From Citricoccus alkalitolerans (GTDB lineage: Bacteria > Actinomycetota > Actinomycetes > Actinomycetales > Micrococcaceae), in the NCBI RefSeq assembly GCF_039528175.1, contig NZ_BAAALH010000001.1, positions 1,293,738-1,357,737 on the forward strand: a DNA stretch of 64,000 bases. The letters are read 5' to 3'. Below, in pieces: positions 36,269 through 45,389 of the stretch (position 1 is the first letter of the stretch; each line of letters starts with the position of its first letter). The notes below the pieces were generated by a model. It did not search any database, had not been told where the DNA came from, and saw nothing but the letters and a program-made list of their open reading frames with translations. The translations under genes and the position numbers were made by a program.

Positions 36269-37008
36269 GCGCGGTCCCCTTCCGGGTTGGTCGTCTGTTG
36301 GGTTGTCCGGTCGGACTGTTGGCGGGTGATCTCAGCCAGCATGGCCTCGATGGTCGCCTCGAAATCGAGTTCGGTGGAGTCCACCAGGCCCACCCCGTCG
36401 GACGGGCTCATGAAGTCCACCACGGTGGAGTCCTTGGCATCCCGGCCGGAAACCTGCTCGGCCAGGTCCTTCGCCTCCACGGTGCCTCCCAGCTGGGCGG
36501 CGCGGCGGGCCGTGCGTGCCTCGGCGGACGCGGTGAGCAGGATCCGCGCGTCGGCGTCGGGAGCCACCACGGTGGTGATGTCCCGCCCCTCGGCCACGAT
36601 CTTGCGGTGCGCGTCAATCTCGGCGCGCTGACGTGCCACGAGAAGCTCGCGCACGGCACGGTTGGTAGCCACCACGGACACGACCGCGGAGATACCGGGT
36701 TCGCGGATGGCCTCGGTGATGTCGTCGGTGCCCACCACCACCCGTTCGTGGTCTGGATCCACCGACAGGACCAGGTCCATGTCCTGGACCGCGGCCACGA
36801 CCGCGTCAGGGTCATCGAGGACGCCCTGATGGTGGCAATGCCACGCGACGGCCCGGTACATGGCGCCGGTGTCCAGGTAGGCGGCACCGAGCCGCCGGGC
36901 GATGGCCCGGGAGACCGAGGACTTGCCGGAGCCGGAGGGCCCGTCCACGGCTACGACGAGTCGCTGTCCCGGGGGCCGGAGCCCGGTCGGGGTTGTCGTC
37001 TCGGTCAT
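36265..37008 (-). CDS. cmk: Cytidylate kinase
   Basis: Phosphorylates CMP/dCMP to the diphosphates (247 aa). P-loop VAVDGPSGSGKSSVSRAIA (about 19-37) is followed by AAYLDTGAMYRAVA, the CMP-binding signature, and the family block GRDITTVVAPDADARILLTA. Its ATG directly follows the tyrA stop (TGAATG), and its own stop overlaps the der start, so it is coupled on both sides. Confidence 0.96.
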   Translation of the reverse strand: MTETTTPTGLRPPGQRLVVAVDGPSGSGKSSVSRAIARRLGAAYLDTGAMYRAVAWHCHHQGVLDDPDAVVAAVQDMDLVLSVDPDHERVVVGTDDITEAIREPGISAVVSVVATNRAVRELLVARQRAEIDAHRKIVAEGRDITTVVAPDADARILLTASAEARTARRAAQLGGTVEAKDLAEQVSGRDAKDSTVVDFMSPSDGVGLVDSTELDFEATIEAMLAEITRQQSDRTTQQTTNPEGDRA

Positions 37009-38124
37009 TCAGACCACCTTCCATCCCTGCGCAGTCAGCGCGTCCGTCAGATCCTGTTCACGGCCGGGCAGCACGGAGATCTCCAGCATCCCGACCTCGT
37101 GGCCCGCGGAGTGGTCCATGCGCAGGTCCTCCACGTTGACGCCAGCCTCCCCCACATCCTGCAGGACGGCGGAGATCTGCCCCGGGGTGTCGTCCACAAT
37201 CACGGTGACCACGGCGAAGGCCTGCGGCGGGGCGCCGTGCTTGCCCGGAATCCGGGCGTGGCCGGCGTTGCCCTCGGCGATCAGCTGGGCGATGTCCAGC
37301 CGGGCTCCAGGGGCCAGGGGCTCCTCCATGGTGGTGATCAGCCGGTCCAGGTCCTCGCGCACCTCGTAGAGGATCTGCAGGATGTCCGGCGCGTTGGCCG
37401 CCAGGATCTGCACCCACAGCTGCGGATCCGACGCCGCGATGCGGGTGGTGTCCCGCAGACCGTTGCCGGACAGGGCCAGGGAGTGGGCCGGGGTCTCCTG
37501 CAGCCGCGACGACACCAGCGAGGCGGCGATCTGCGGCAAGTGGGAGATCAGTGCCACCGAGGCGTCATGGTCCTCGGCGGACATCCGGTGCACGGTGGCC
37601 CCGAGCACCCTGGCGATCTCCTCCGCGGCGGACACGGCCTCCGGCGAAGTGTCCCCCGCAGCGCAGACCACCCACGGTGCGGCGGTGAACAAGGCGCCGC
37701 GGGCGGCCACCGGACCGGAGCGTTCGCGCCCGGCCATGGGATGGGTGCCCACGTACCGTGCGGCCTGCGTCGGCGTCAGAGTCCCGCCCACGACGGCGGC
37801 GTCCACCTCGCGCCGGATCGCCCCCTTGACGGAGGCGATGTCCAGCACGACGGCGCCCGGGAACCGCACGAGCGAATCGATGACGACCTGCCCGGCGACA
37901 TCCGGTGGCGCGGCCACCACGACGACGCCCGGCGACGGAGCCGCCGTGTGGTCACCCGGGAAGGCCTGGCCTGCACCGATGTCCACGGCGACCGCCTGGG
38001 CCGACGGAGAGGGATCGGAGAGGTAGGTGTCCGCTCCTGCGGACCGCAGGCCGAGGCCGATGGAGGTACCCAGCAGCCCGGTTCCGCGGATCAGCACCGG
38101 TTCGGGGATACCCCGTGGGGCCAT
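37009..38124 (-). CDS. tyrA: Prephenate dehydrogenase with ACT domain
   Basis: NAD(P)-dependent oxidative decarboxylation of prephenate to 4-hydroxyphenylpyruvate in tyrosine synthesis (371 aa). Rossmann motif IRGTGLLGTSIGLGL at the N-terminus, GTHPMAGRERSGP in the catalytic region, and a C-terminal ACT domain (about 300-371; VIVDDTPGQISAVLQDVGEAG) for tyrosine feedback. ATG 38124 shares one base with the rluB stop (TGATG); GTG 38127 is an alternative with a GTGA overlap. Its position between rluB and cmk is typical of Micrococcales. Confidence 0.93.
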   Translation of the reverse strand: MAPRGIPEPVLIRGTGLLGTSIGLGLRSAGADTYLSDPSPSAQAVAVDIGAGQAFPGDHTAAPSPGVVVVAAPPDVAGQVVIDSLVRFPGAVVLDIASVKGAIRREVDAAVVGGTLTPTQAARYVGTHPMAGRERSGPVAARGALFTAAPWVVCAAGDTSPEAVSAAEEIARVLGATVHRMSAEDHDASVALISHLPQIAASLVSSRLQETPAHSLALSGNGLRDTTRIAASDPQLWVQILAANAPDILQILYEVREDLDRLITTMEEPLAPGARLDIAQLIAEGNAGHARIPGKHGAPPQAFAVVTVIVDDTPGQISAVLQDVGEAGVNVEDLRMDHSAGHEVGMLEISVLPGREQDLTDALTAQGWKVV

Positions 38125-39131
38125 CACAGGTTCACAGCGGCCATGAGGTGGCCCTGTTCCTGGCGGCCCATCTGGCGGATGGTGCCCTGCTTCTGGTCGC
38201 CGAGGCCGATCGGCCCGAACTTCACCCGGACGAGGCGCTCGACCGGGTACCCGACCTCCTTGAACATGCGGCGCACGATCCGGTTCTTGCCGGAGTGCAT
38301 GACGACCTCCACCAGCACGTGTCCCGGCGTGGAGTCCACCAGCTTGAACGAGTCCACCTGGGCGAAGCCGTCCTCGAGTTGCATACCCTCTTTGAGCTGC
38401 GCACCGACGCCCTTGGCCATCGGACCGTGGACCTGGACGAGATAGGTCTTGGGGATCTCGAAACTCGGATGGGTCAGCCGGTTGGCCAGTTCACCGTCGT
38501 TGGTCAACAACAACAGGCCCTCGGTCTCGGTGTCCAGGCGGCCCACGTGGAAGAGGCGCGTGGAGTCGTACTTGCCCTTCTTGAGGTAGTCGGAGATGCA
38601 CGGCCGGCCGTCGGGGTCGTCCATGGTGGAGACGACGCCGCGGGGCTTGTTGAACGCGAAGTACCGCAGGGTGGTGTCCAGCTGCAGGCGGAGGCCGTCC
38701 ACATGGATGACGGCCGTGTCAGGATCCACACGGATTCCGGTCTCGGTGACGACCTTGCCGTCCACCTCCACGCGCCCCTCGGCGATGAGGTCCTCACAGA
38801 CCCGGCGGGAGGCCACTCCGGCGGAGGCCATGACCTTCTGCAGGCGCACGCCCTCGGGGGTGTGGACCGAGGAGAAGTTCTGGTCCCGCTGGGCGCGGTT
38901 TGGGCGGGCGGGCTTCCGGGCCGCCCCGAGGTTGCGGTCGTACCCCTTCTGGGAATCCTCCCGGAACGGCCCGCCCCTCTGTCCGGGTCCCGGGGTGCCC
39001 CAGGACTTGCGCGGCTGCCCCTGTGCGGACTGGCCCTTGCCGGGCTTGCCCTGCTGTGGCTTGCTCGGCAGTGGCTTGCCGCGGTAGCTGTTGTTCTTCT
39101 TTCCGGAGCCTCCCGGCTTGCGGTCATTCAT
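38124..39131 (-). CDS. rluB: Ribosomal large-subunit pseudouridine synthase RluB family
   Basis: Isomerises a uridine in 23S rRNA (335 aa). An S4 RNA-binding domain (about 92-150; VRLQKVMASAGVASRRVCED) precedes the RsuA/RluB catalytic domain with catalytic Asp in GRLDTETEGLLLLTNDGE and KTYLVQVHG. The first about 90 residues are a basic Gly/Gln/Lys/Pro-rich low-complexity tail, as seen in actinobacterial homologues. AGAGGA about 10 bases upstream is the only Shine-Dalgarno. Its stop overlaps the tyrA start. Confidence 0.94.
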   Translation of the reverse strand: MNDRKPGGSGKKNNSYRGKPLPSKPQQGKPGKGQSAQGQPRKSWGTPGPGQRGGPFREDSQKGYDRNLGAARKPARPNRAQRDQNFSSVHTPEGVRLQKVMASAGVASRRVCEDLIAEGRVEVDGKVVTETGIRVDPDTAVIHVDGLRLQLDTTLRYFAFNKPRGVVSTMDDPDGRPCISDYLKKGKYDSTRLFHVGRLDTETEGLLLLTNDGELANRLTHPSFEIPKTYLVQVHGPMAKGVGAQLKEGMQLEDGFAQVDSFKLVDSTPGHVLVEVVMHSGKNRIVRRMFKEVGYPVERLVRVKFGPIGLGDQKQGTIRQMGRQEQGHLMAAVNL

Positions 39132-39197
39132 CAGTGCACTGTCCTCTTCGTTGTGTTCAATCGACTTGGAATGGTGTGCCGTCGTGCTGGACGGCAG

Positions 39198-39773
39198 TCA
39201 GGTGTTGAATTCAGTCTGGTCCATACCGGCCAGTTCCGACAGGCCGGGCAGGTGGTTCGAGAGCTTGGGCAGCTCCTGGAGGCTGCCCACCCCCAGCGTC
39301 TCCAGCAGGTAGCCCGTGGTCTCGTACAGCACCGCCCCGGAGTGCGGGTCGCTGCCGGCCTCCGCCACGAGCCCCCTGCTGACGAGGGTTCTCATGACCG
39401 AATCGGAGTTCACGCCGCGGATGCCCGCCACGCGGGATCGCGTGACCGGCTGCAGGTAGGCGACCACGGCCAGGGTCTCCAGGGCGGCCTGGGTCAACCG
39501 TGCCGTCTGGCCTTCGACGATGAACCGCTCCACCACCTCTGCATGGGCCGGACGGGAGTAGATGCGCCAGCCGCCGGCAAGTTCGCGCAACTCGAAGCCG
39601 CGCCGTGGGGAGCCAGACAGCCCATCATAGTCGCTGGCGAGGGCTGAGAGCACATCGGCCACCTGGCGGGCGTCCGCGCCGGTCGCCTCGGCCAGTTGAG
39701 CCACGGTCACGGGCTCGTCCACGACCATCAGCACGGCCTCGAGTTGTCCGCGCATATCCTCGGCCTCGCTCAT
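39198..39773 (-). CDS. scpB: Segregation and condensation protein B
   Basis: Kleisin-interacting winged-helix subunit of the SMC-ScpAB condensin (191 aa). Family landmarks: LEAVLMVVDEPVT near the N-terminus, GWRIYSRPAHAEVVERF, and LAVVAYLQPVTRSRVAGIRGV. ATG 39773 overlaps the scpA stop (ATGA), and GAGGAG sits 5 bases before it. SMC itself is outside the window. Confidence 0.95.
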   Translation of the reverse strand: MSEAEDMRGQLEAVLMVVDEPVTVAQLAEATGADARQVADVLSALASDYDGLSGSPRRGFELRELAGGWRIYSRPAHAEVVERFIVEGQTARLTQAALETLAVVAYLQPVTRSRVAGIRGVNSDSVMRTLVSRGLVAEAGSDPHSGAVLYETTGYLLETLGVGSLQELPKLSNHLPGLSELAGMDQTEFNT

Positions 39774-40720
39774 GACCACTCCTCGTCATCCTCGGGACCG
39801 AGTTCCGGCCTCTCGTCGGGGGCGTCCGGGTCCCACCGGACCATCAGCTCGCCCAACGGGACCTCTTGGTCGAAGGTGACGGCGCGGTCCCGGAACATCT
39901 CCAACAGCGCGAGGAAGCGGGCGACGGTCACGAGGGTGGAGCCGGCGTCGGACACTAACTCGCGGAAGGAGAGCCGGCCGGCCTCGCGTAAGCGGGCGGC
40001 CAGCAGGCCTGCCTGCTCGCGGACCGAGACGGGCGGAGCGTGCAGGTGCTCCAGGCTCACCTGTTCCGCCGGCTTCGGGGTCCGGGCCAGGACGTCCTGC
40101 GCAAGAGCGCCGAATTGTTCGGGGCTCAGCGTCCACACCAGCTCCGGTAACAGGGATGCGAAGCGCGGATCCAGCGTGGCCTGGCGCGGGAAGCGGCGGG
40201 CCTCAACCCGCATCTTCTCGCTCAGGAGCGTGGAGATGTCGCGGAAGGCCTTGTACTGCAGCAGCCGGGCGAACAACAGGTCGCGGGCCTCGAGCAGGGC
40301 CACGTCCTCCTCCGCGTCCGTGGTGCCGGCGGGAAGCAGCCGGGCCGTCTTCAGGTCGAGCAGGGTGGCCGCCACCACGAGGAAGGCGCTGGAGGCATCC
40401 AGGGCGGCCAGGTCCGGCCGGCCACGCTGCCCATCGGTCCGGCCGGGACCCCGCGCGGGGTCCAGACCGGCACCGGCGTCATGCCGGAGAGTCCCGACGT
40501 AGGCGATGAACTCGTCCGTCACTTCGGCCAACGCCACCTCGGTGATGTCCATCTGGCGGCGGGCGATGAGGGAGAGCAGCAGGTCGAAGGGTCCGGCGAA
40601 GTTGGTCAGGGTGACGCAGAACCCGGAGGGGACACCTTCCTCGCCGTCCAGGTTCTCGGACAGGCCGTCGGCCAGGTTCCTGGCGACGTCCGGGGCGGCT
40701 GCCCCGGCGGCTGGGGTCAC
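39770..40720 (-). CDS. scpA: Segregation and condensation protein A
   Basis: Kleisin subunit that bridges SMC heads in condensin (316 aa). The N-terminal motif FAGPFDLLLSLIARRQMDITEVALAEVTDEFI is diagnostic (shown here from about residues 41-72). A Gly/Arg-rich spacer and the C-terminal winged helix (SFRELVSDAGS, VARFLALLEM) follow. The GTG start overlaps the parA stop (GTGA), so it is translationally coupled. Confidence 0.95.
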   Translation of the reverse strand: MTPAAGAAAPDVARNLADGLSENLDGEEGVPSGFCVTLTNFAGPFDLLLSLIARRQMDITEVALAEVTDEFIAYVGTLRHDAGAGLDPARGPGRTDGQRGRPDLAALDASSAFLVVAATLLDLKTARLLPAGTTDAEEDVALLEARDLLFARLLQYKAFRDISTLLSEKMRVEARRFPRQATLDPRFASLLPELVWTLSPEQFGALAQDVLARTPKPAEQVSLEHLHAPPVSVREQAGLLAARLREAGRLSFRELVSDAGSTLVTVARFLALLEMFRDRAVTFDQEVPLGELMVRWDPDAPDERPELGPEDDEEWS

Positions 40721-41688
40721 GGCGCCCCGCCGCGCCAGATCAGTTCGCGGGCCAGTGTGCGGTAGGCCTTGGCGCCCTCGTGGTTCTGGGCGAACGTCGT
40801 CATGGGTTCGGCGGCCACAGTGGCATCGGCGAACTTGATGGAGCGCTTGATCACGGTCTCGAAGACCCGGTCGCCGAAGGCCTCGACGAGGCGGCTGACG
40901 ACCTCCTTCGAGTGCAGGGTCCGGGCGTCGAACATGGTGGCCAGCACTCCGTCGATCTCGAGGTCCGGGTTGATGCGGTCCTGGATCTTCTCGATCGTCT
41001 CCACAAGCAGCGCCACGGCGCGCAGGGCGAAGAACTCGGCGGTCAGCGGGATGATCACGCCGTGGGAGGCGGTCAGGGCGTTGACGGTCAGCAGGCCCAG
41101 GGACGGCTGGCAGTCCACGAGAATGACGTCATAATCGTCCCGGACCTGGCGCAGGGACCGCTCCAGGACCTGTTCCCGGGCCACCTCGTTCACGAGCTGG
41201 ACTTCCGCCGCCGAGAGATCGATGTTGGCCGGCAGGAGGTCGATGCCCTCGAACTCGGTCTCCACGATGGCATCCCGGGCCGTGACGGACCGTTCCATCA
41301 TGACGTTGTACACGGTGGTGTCGAGTTCATGGGGACTGACCCCCAGACCGGCGGAGAGGGCACCCTGAGGGTCGAAGTCGACCATGAGCACCCGCCGGCC
41401 GTAGCTGGCCAAGGCGGCTCCGAGGTTGATGGTGGAGGTCGTCTTGCCGACCCCACCCTTCTGGTTGACCATGGAGATCACCCGCGCCGGACCGTGGGTT
41501 TCCAACTGCACCGGCTCCGGGAATTCATGCTTGGGCCGTCCCGTGGGTCCGATGACCGGGTCACCGGTGATCATGAGGACTGGCGTGGGCTCTTCCTGGT
41601 TCACGATGCTGCCGTCTCCTGCCGTAGGTCCATGTGTCCGCCGTGCTGTGAGGTCGCCCACGCTGAACAACGTAAGCTGCTGCGGCAT
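40717..41688 (-). CDS. ParA-family ATPase heading the scpAB operon
   Basis: Soj/ParA-type chromosome-segregation ATPase (323 aa; Rv1708-like). A hydrophilic about 70-residue N-terminus precedes SMVNQKGGVGKTTSTINLG (deviant Walker A), MVDFDPQGALSAGLG and ILVDCQPSLGLLT. It heads a run of seven genes with start/stop overlaps or short gaps (parA-scpA-scpB-rluB-tyrA-cmk-der). No Shine-Dalgarno is seen; TAGGGT lies exactly 6 bases before the ATG, so the operon transcript is probably leaderless. It is distinct from the orphan ParA at 16086. Confidence 0.92.
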   Translation of the reverse strand: MPQQLTLFSVGDLTARRTHGPTAGDGSIVNQEEPTPVLMITGDPVIGPTGRPKHEFPEPVQLETHGPARVISMVNQKGGVGKTTSTINLGAALASYGRRVLMVDFDPQGALSAGLGVSPHELDTTVYNVMMERSVTARDAIVETEFEGIDLLPANIDLSAAEVQLVNEVAREQVLERSLRQVRDDYDVILVDCQPSLGLLTVNALTASHGVIIPLTAEFFALRAVALLVETIEKIQDRINPDLEIDGVLATMFDARTLHSKEVVSRLVEAFGDRVFETVIKRSIKFADATVAAEPMTTFAQNHEGAKAYRTLARELIWRGGAP

Positions 41689-41694
41689 GGATAC

Positions 41695-41700
41695 ACCCTA
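41695..41700 (-). promoter_or_regulatory. Leaderless -10 element of the parA-scpAB operon
   Basis: TAGGGT-N6-ATG on the minus strand; no Shine-Dalgarno in the 104-base gap after dctA. Confidence 0.55.
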
Positions 41701-41792
41701 GTCCGGATCGGTGTCCGCCCGGGAAATTTCCGTCTCGTCGCGGCGAGCCTTGACGTTCAACCGAAGCCTGAAGGTGATATGTCCTCGAGGTC

Positions 41793-43334
41793 TCAACGCT
41801 GCGGGGCAGAGCCGACCACGTTGAGGCTGGACTCCGGGTGGCCCTCGAAGGCCTGCTCGGCCGCGGTCGGCGACTCGAGCGGGTCGAAGGGACGCCCCTG
41901 GTTCCCCGACTCGAAGGCACCCGGAGCGGTGCCTGGCTCCCCACGTTCCGTGGAGCGATCGGCCGGCCGTTCGTCGGAGTGGTCGCCCAGTCCATGCCCG
42001 ACCACCATCTCCTCGTCGAACTTGTCCCGCCCGGAGAGCACGTTGTCAGCCTTGACCGGATCGAATTCGCCGACCCACTTGCCGATGAGCATGGTGGCCA
42101 CGGCGTTGCCGGTGAAGTTGGTCAGGGCGCGGGCCTCGGACATGAACTTGTCGATGCCCACGATCACGCCCATGCCGCCGAGCAGCTGCGGTTGGTGTGC
42201 CTGGAGGCCTGCGGCCAGGGTGGCCAGGCCGGCGCCGGTGACACCGGCGGCACCCTTGGAGGCGATGATCATGAACACCAGCAGGCCGATCTGCTCGCCG
42301 ACGCTCATCTCCAGACCCATGGCATTGGAGACGAACAGGGCCGCCATGGTGAGGTAGATGGCCGTCCCGTCCAGGTTGAAGGAGTACCCGGTGGGCACGG
42401 TGACACCCACCACGGACTTGTGCACGCCGGCATGCTCCATCTTGGCGATCAGGCGCGGCAGCGCGGACTCAGAGGACGAGGTCGCGAAGATGAGCAGGTA
42501 CTCGCGGCCCAGGTATCTCATCAGCTTGAAGATGCTCACACCGGTGACGAGACGGAGCAGGGTGCCGAGCACCACCACGATGAACACGATGCAGGTGGCA
42601 TAGAAGGCGCCCATCAGCAGGGCCATGGCACCGATGGCGGACCAACCGGTGGAGCCCACGACGGCGGCGATGGCACCGAAGGCGCCGATCGGCGCGATCC
42701 ACATGATCATCATCAGGATGCGGAAGACCACACCCTGGATCAGGGTGAGCCCCTTGAGCAGCGGCTTTCCGGACTCCCCCATCCCCTGGAGGGCGAAGCC
42801 CACCAGCAGGGCGACGAACAGCACCGGCAGCACCGGCACGGACCCGGGGATGATGTCCAGCAGGAACGCGACGGTCGGATCCAGGTCAGCCTGAGCGGCG
42901 TCCGGGTCATAGGGGGTCAGGGCCAGGCCCTCACCCGGGTGGACGAGATTGCCGACCACGAGGCCGAGGCCCAGGGCGAAGGTGGACATGGCCATGAAGT
43001 ACAGCAGCGCCAGGCCGCCGACCTTGCCCACAGTGGCAGCCTTCGCGATGGAGCCGATGCCGAGCACGATGGTGCAGAAGATGACCGGGCCGATCATCAT
43101 CTTGATGAGCGAGACGAAGCCGTCGCCCAGCGGCTTGAGGGACTGGCCGAACTCCGGGAACAGCAGCCCGACGGCGGCCCCCAAGATCACCGAGGCGATC
43201 ACCATGATGTACAGCCAGTGCGTGCGGTCCTTCTTCTTCGCCGGTTTGGCCGGCGCCCGATCTGCTGCGGGACCCGACGCCGGTGAGCCGGCGGGGGCGT
43301 GCCGTGTTGCGGCCTGCTCGGATGGGTTCGTCAT
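41793..43334 (-). CDS. dctA: C4-dicarboxylate:cation symporter DctA
   Basis: Inner-membrane importer of succinate, fumarate and malate (513 aa, DAACS family). About eight helices and two re-entrant loops are expected. Signatures seen: SSSESALPRLIAKME (serine-rich motif), VPTGYSFNLDGTAIYLTMAALFVSNAMG region (about residues 325-352) and the MMIGPVIFCTIVLGI helix. The N-terminal 35 residues and C-terminal about 60 residues are hydrophilic extensions. GAGGA lies 8 bases before the ATG. The divergent CitA/DctS-type sensor pair, 225 bases away, probably controls it. Confidence 0.93.
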   Translation of the reverse strand: MTNPSEQAATRHAPAGSPASGPAADRAPAKPAKKKDRTHWLYIMVIASVILGAAVGLLFPEFGQSLKPLGDGFVSLIKMMIGPVIFCTIVLGIGSIAKAATVGKVGGLALLYFMAMSTFALGLGLVVGNLVHPGEGLALTPYDPDAAQADLDPTVAFLLDIIPGSVPVLPVLFVALLVGFALQGMGESGKPLLKGLTLIQGVVFRILMMIMWIAPIGAFGAIAAVVGSTGWSAIGAMALLMGAFYATCIVFIVVVLGTLLRLVTGVSIFKLMRYLGREYLLIFATSSSESALPRLIAKMEHAGVHKSVVGVTVPTGYSFNLDGTAIYLTMAALFVSNAMGLEMSVGEQIGLLVFMIIASKGAAGVTGAGLATLAAGLQAHQPQLLGGMGVIVGIDKFMSEARALTNFTGNAVATMLIGKWVGEFDPVKADNVLSGRDKFDEEMVVGHGLGDHSDERPADRSTERGEPGTAPGAFESGNQGRPFDPLESPTAAEQAFEGHPESSLNVVGSAPQR

Positions 43335-43559
43335 GGGGGTGTCCTCTACAGTGGTGGCCGGTGACTCACGGTCTCTTCGTGGAGACGATCATCACCGTGG
43401 GACGTGCGTCACATCACCCTTGCGGTCATAAAGTTCATGGCGCAGGACACATCCGGGAGTCGGCGAAGCCTGTCGCCCAGCCTGGTGCGTCGTCCGCCAA
43501 GCGCCGCGGCGGGGCATCCCGGTGAGACGTCACATCGACGGACCAGAGGAGGAATCACG
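43335..43559. promoter_or_regulatory. Divergent control region dctA / sensor kinase
   Basis: 225 bases without a gene between divergent dctA and the two-component system. It should contain both promoters and response-regulator sites. I could not assign a clear -10/-35 pair or a convincing palindrome. Confidence 0.4.
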
Positions 43560-45389
43560 GTGGGCAGGACGGCAGGCTCGACGACGAGAGACGGAGTGGA
43601 TGAGCAGCGCCTGCGCTCCGGCCACGACACGTCCAGAGCCACCCGACGTCCGTGGAGCATCGCCCGTCGGCTGGCGGTGGCCCACCTACTCGGCCTCCTG
43701 GTGCTCACCGTCGCCCTGGTGGCCGTCAGCTACCACCAGACCAAGCGGACCGTCTACGGGTTGGAGAGGGACAATGTGCTCTCCACGGCGCGCCTGATCG
43801 CGGACGAGGAGCGGATCCGCGACGGCTTCATGTCTGCCGACCCCGGCACGGCGCTCCAGCCGCTCACCACCGAGCTGGCCGTCCAGGCCCAGGTGGACTG
43901 GGTGACATTCTTCGGCACCGACTACGTGCGGGTGGCCCACCGGGACCCGGCGCAGAACGGTACCCGGTACCCCGAGGACCTCTCCGCGGTCCTGGTCGGG
44001 CACGGCCAGGTGGACACGGTGGCCACCGGACCCGCCGGCCTCTCCCTACGCGCGCTGGTTCCCGTCTTCTCCTCGGATGCCCCCGGGGCCGAGGTGGTCG
44101 GCATCGTCGGAGTGGGTCACCGCGTCTCCGAACTGGACATCGTGGTGACCGCCCAGATCCCACGCATCCTGTTGGGCATGGGACTCGTCGCAGCCCTCGG
44201 GCTGGCCGGATCCATCGCCCTGGGCCGCTACATCCGGCGGACCACCCACGGACTCGGTCCGGAGGAGCTGGCCCATCGGTTCACCGTGCTGGACACTGCC
44301 CTGCACAACGTCAACGAGGGCATGCTGCTGGTCTCCGGCACAGGTGAGCTGAGCCTGTACAACGACCGTGCGGCCGAGCTGCTGGGACTCCCGCCCTTGG
44401 GCCACCGCGCGGACCACACACCGGGGACCGTCTCGCTCGCTGACCTCGAGCTGCCCGGCCCGTTGGCCGGGCTACTCGAGTCCGGTCGGGACGCACGGGA
44501 CGAGCTGTTCGCCGTCCCCGGCCGCATCCTGGTGGTGAACCAGCACCGCACCCGTCCGGCTGGGCCACCGGCGCGGCTGCGGACGCCCGTTGCGTGGCGG
44601 CGTGGACGGAGACACCACGTGCCGGCCAGTGCTGACCGGGGCACGGTGGTGACGCTGTATGACCGCACGGAGGTCCAGGAGATGAACCGCGAACTCGAGA
44701 GCATCCGGTCCTTGACCGATGCCCTGCGCGCCCAGACTCATGAGCACGGCAATCGGCTGCACACGGTGCTGTCCCTCGTGGAACTGGGACGGATCGATGA
44801 GGCACGTGACCTGCTGGCTTCCGGGATGGCGGCCGGCGCCGCCCAGCCGGGTCCGCTGGATCCCACCGGCGAACCGGCGGTGCAGGCCCTCTTGGTGGCC
44901 AAAGCCGCTCAGGCCCGCGAGCGCGGGGTGCGGATGGACTACCGGATCGAGGTAGGCTCCCCCACCGGATTCTCCGCACAGGACCTCGTGACGATCCTCG
45001 GCAACCTGGTGGACAACGCGATCGACGCCGCTGCGGACCCCGGACGGCAGACGGAGGACCGCTGGGTGGAGGCCGAGGCCCACACCGACGCGGGCTGGCT
45101 GGTACTGCAGGTGGCCGACGGCGGCCCCGGTCCCTCCGCGGACGATCGGGGACAGGTGTTCGACCTCGGTTTCTCGACCAAGCCCGGAGGTACCGCCGGC
45201 CGGGGCATCGGCCTGGCACTGGTCCGGCAGACGGCACTCTCGCTGGGCGGGAACGTGGAGCTGGCCCTGGATTCCGGCACGGTGTTCACCGTGGAGCTGC
45301 CCCTGCCGGCGGACGACGTCCACCCACCACGGTGGCCGGCGGACAACCCGCCACCCGCGTTGGCGGAAGGAGACCATCATGACCGGTGA
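43560..45389 (+). CDS. CitA/DctS-type sensor histidine kinase
   Basis: Membrane sensor kinase (609 aa) of the family that senses citrate or C4-dicarboxylates. Two membrane helices (about 35-58 and 200-222) bracket an extracytoplasmic sCache-type domain. A PAS-like region (about 245-390) follows, then the His-box AQTHEHGNRLHTVLSLVEL typical of CitA/DcuS, and HATPase with GNLVDNAIDAA and GRGIGLALV. GTG 43560 is chosen because GAGGAGG stands 7 bases before it; earlier in-frame codons lack a Shine-Dalgarno. It overlaps the response-regulator gene by 11 bases. Adjacency to dctA implies dicarboxylate sensing. Confidence 0.9.
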   Translation: MGRTAGSTTRDGVDEQRLRSGHDTSRATRRPWSIARRLAVAHLLGLLVLTVALVAVSYHQTKRTVYGLERDNVLSTARLIADEERIRDGFMSADPGTALQPLTTELAVQAQVDWVTFFGTDYVRVAHRDPAQNGTRYPEDLSAVLVGHGQVDTVATGPAGLSLRALVPVFSSDAPGAEVVGIVGVGHRVSELDIVVTAQIPRILLGMGLVAALGLAGSIALGRYIRRTTHGLGPEELAHRFTVLDTALHNVNEGMLLVSGTGELSLYNDRAAELLGLPPLGHRADHTPGTVSLADLELPGPLAGLLESGRDARDELFAVPGRILVVNQHRTRPAGPPARLRTPVAWRRGRRHHVPASADRGTVVTLYDRTEVQEMNRELESIRSLTDALRAQTHEHGNRLHTVLSLVELGRIDEARDLLASGMAAGAAQPGPLDPTGEPAVQALLVAKAAQARERGVRMDYRIEVGSPTGFSAQDLVTILGNLVDNAIDAAADPGRQTEDRWVEAEAHTDAGWLVLQVADGGPGPSADDRGQVFDLGFSTKPGGTAGRGIGLALVRQTALSLGGNVELALDSGTVFTVELPLPADDVHPPRWPADNPPPALAEGDHHDR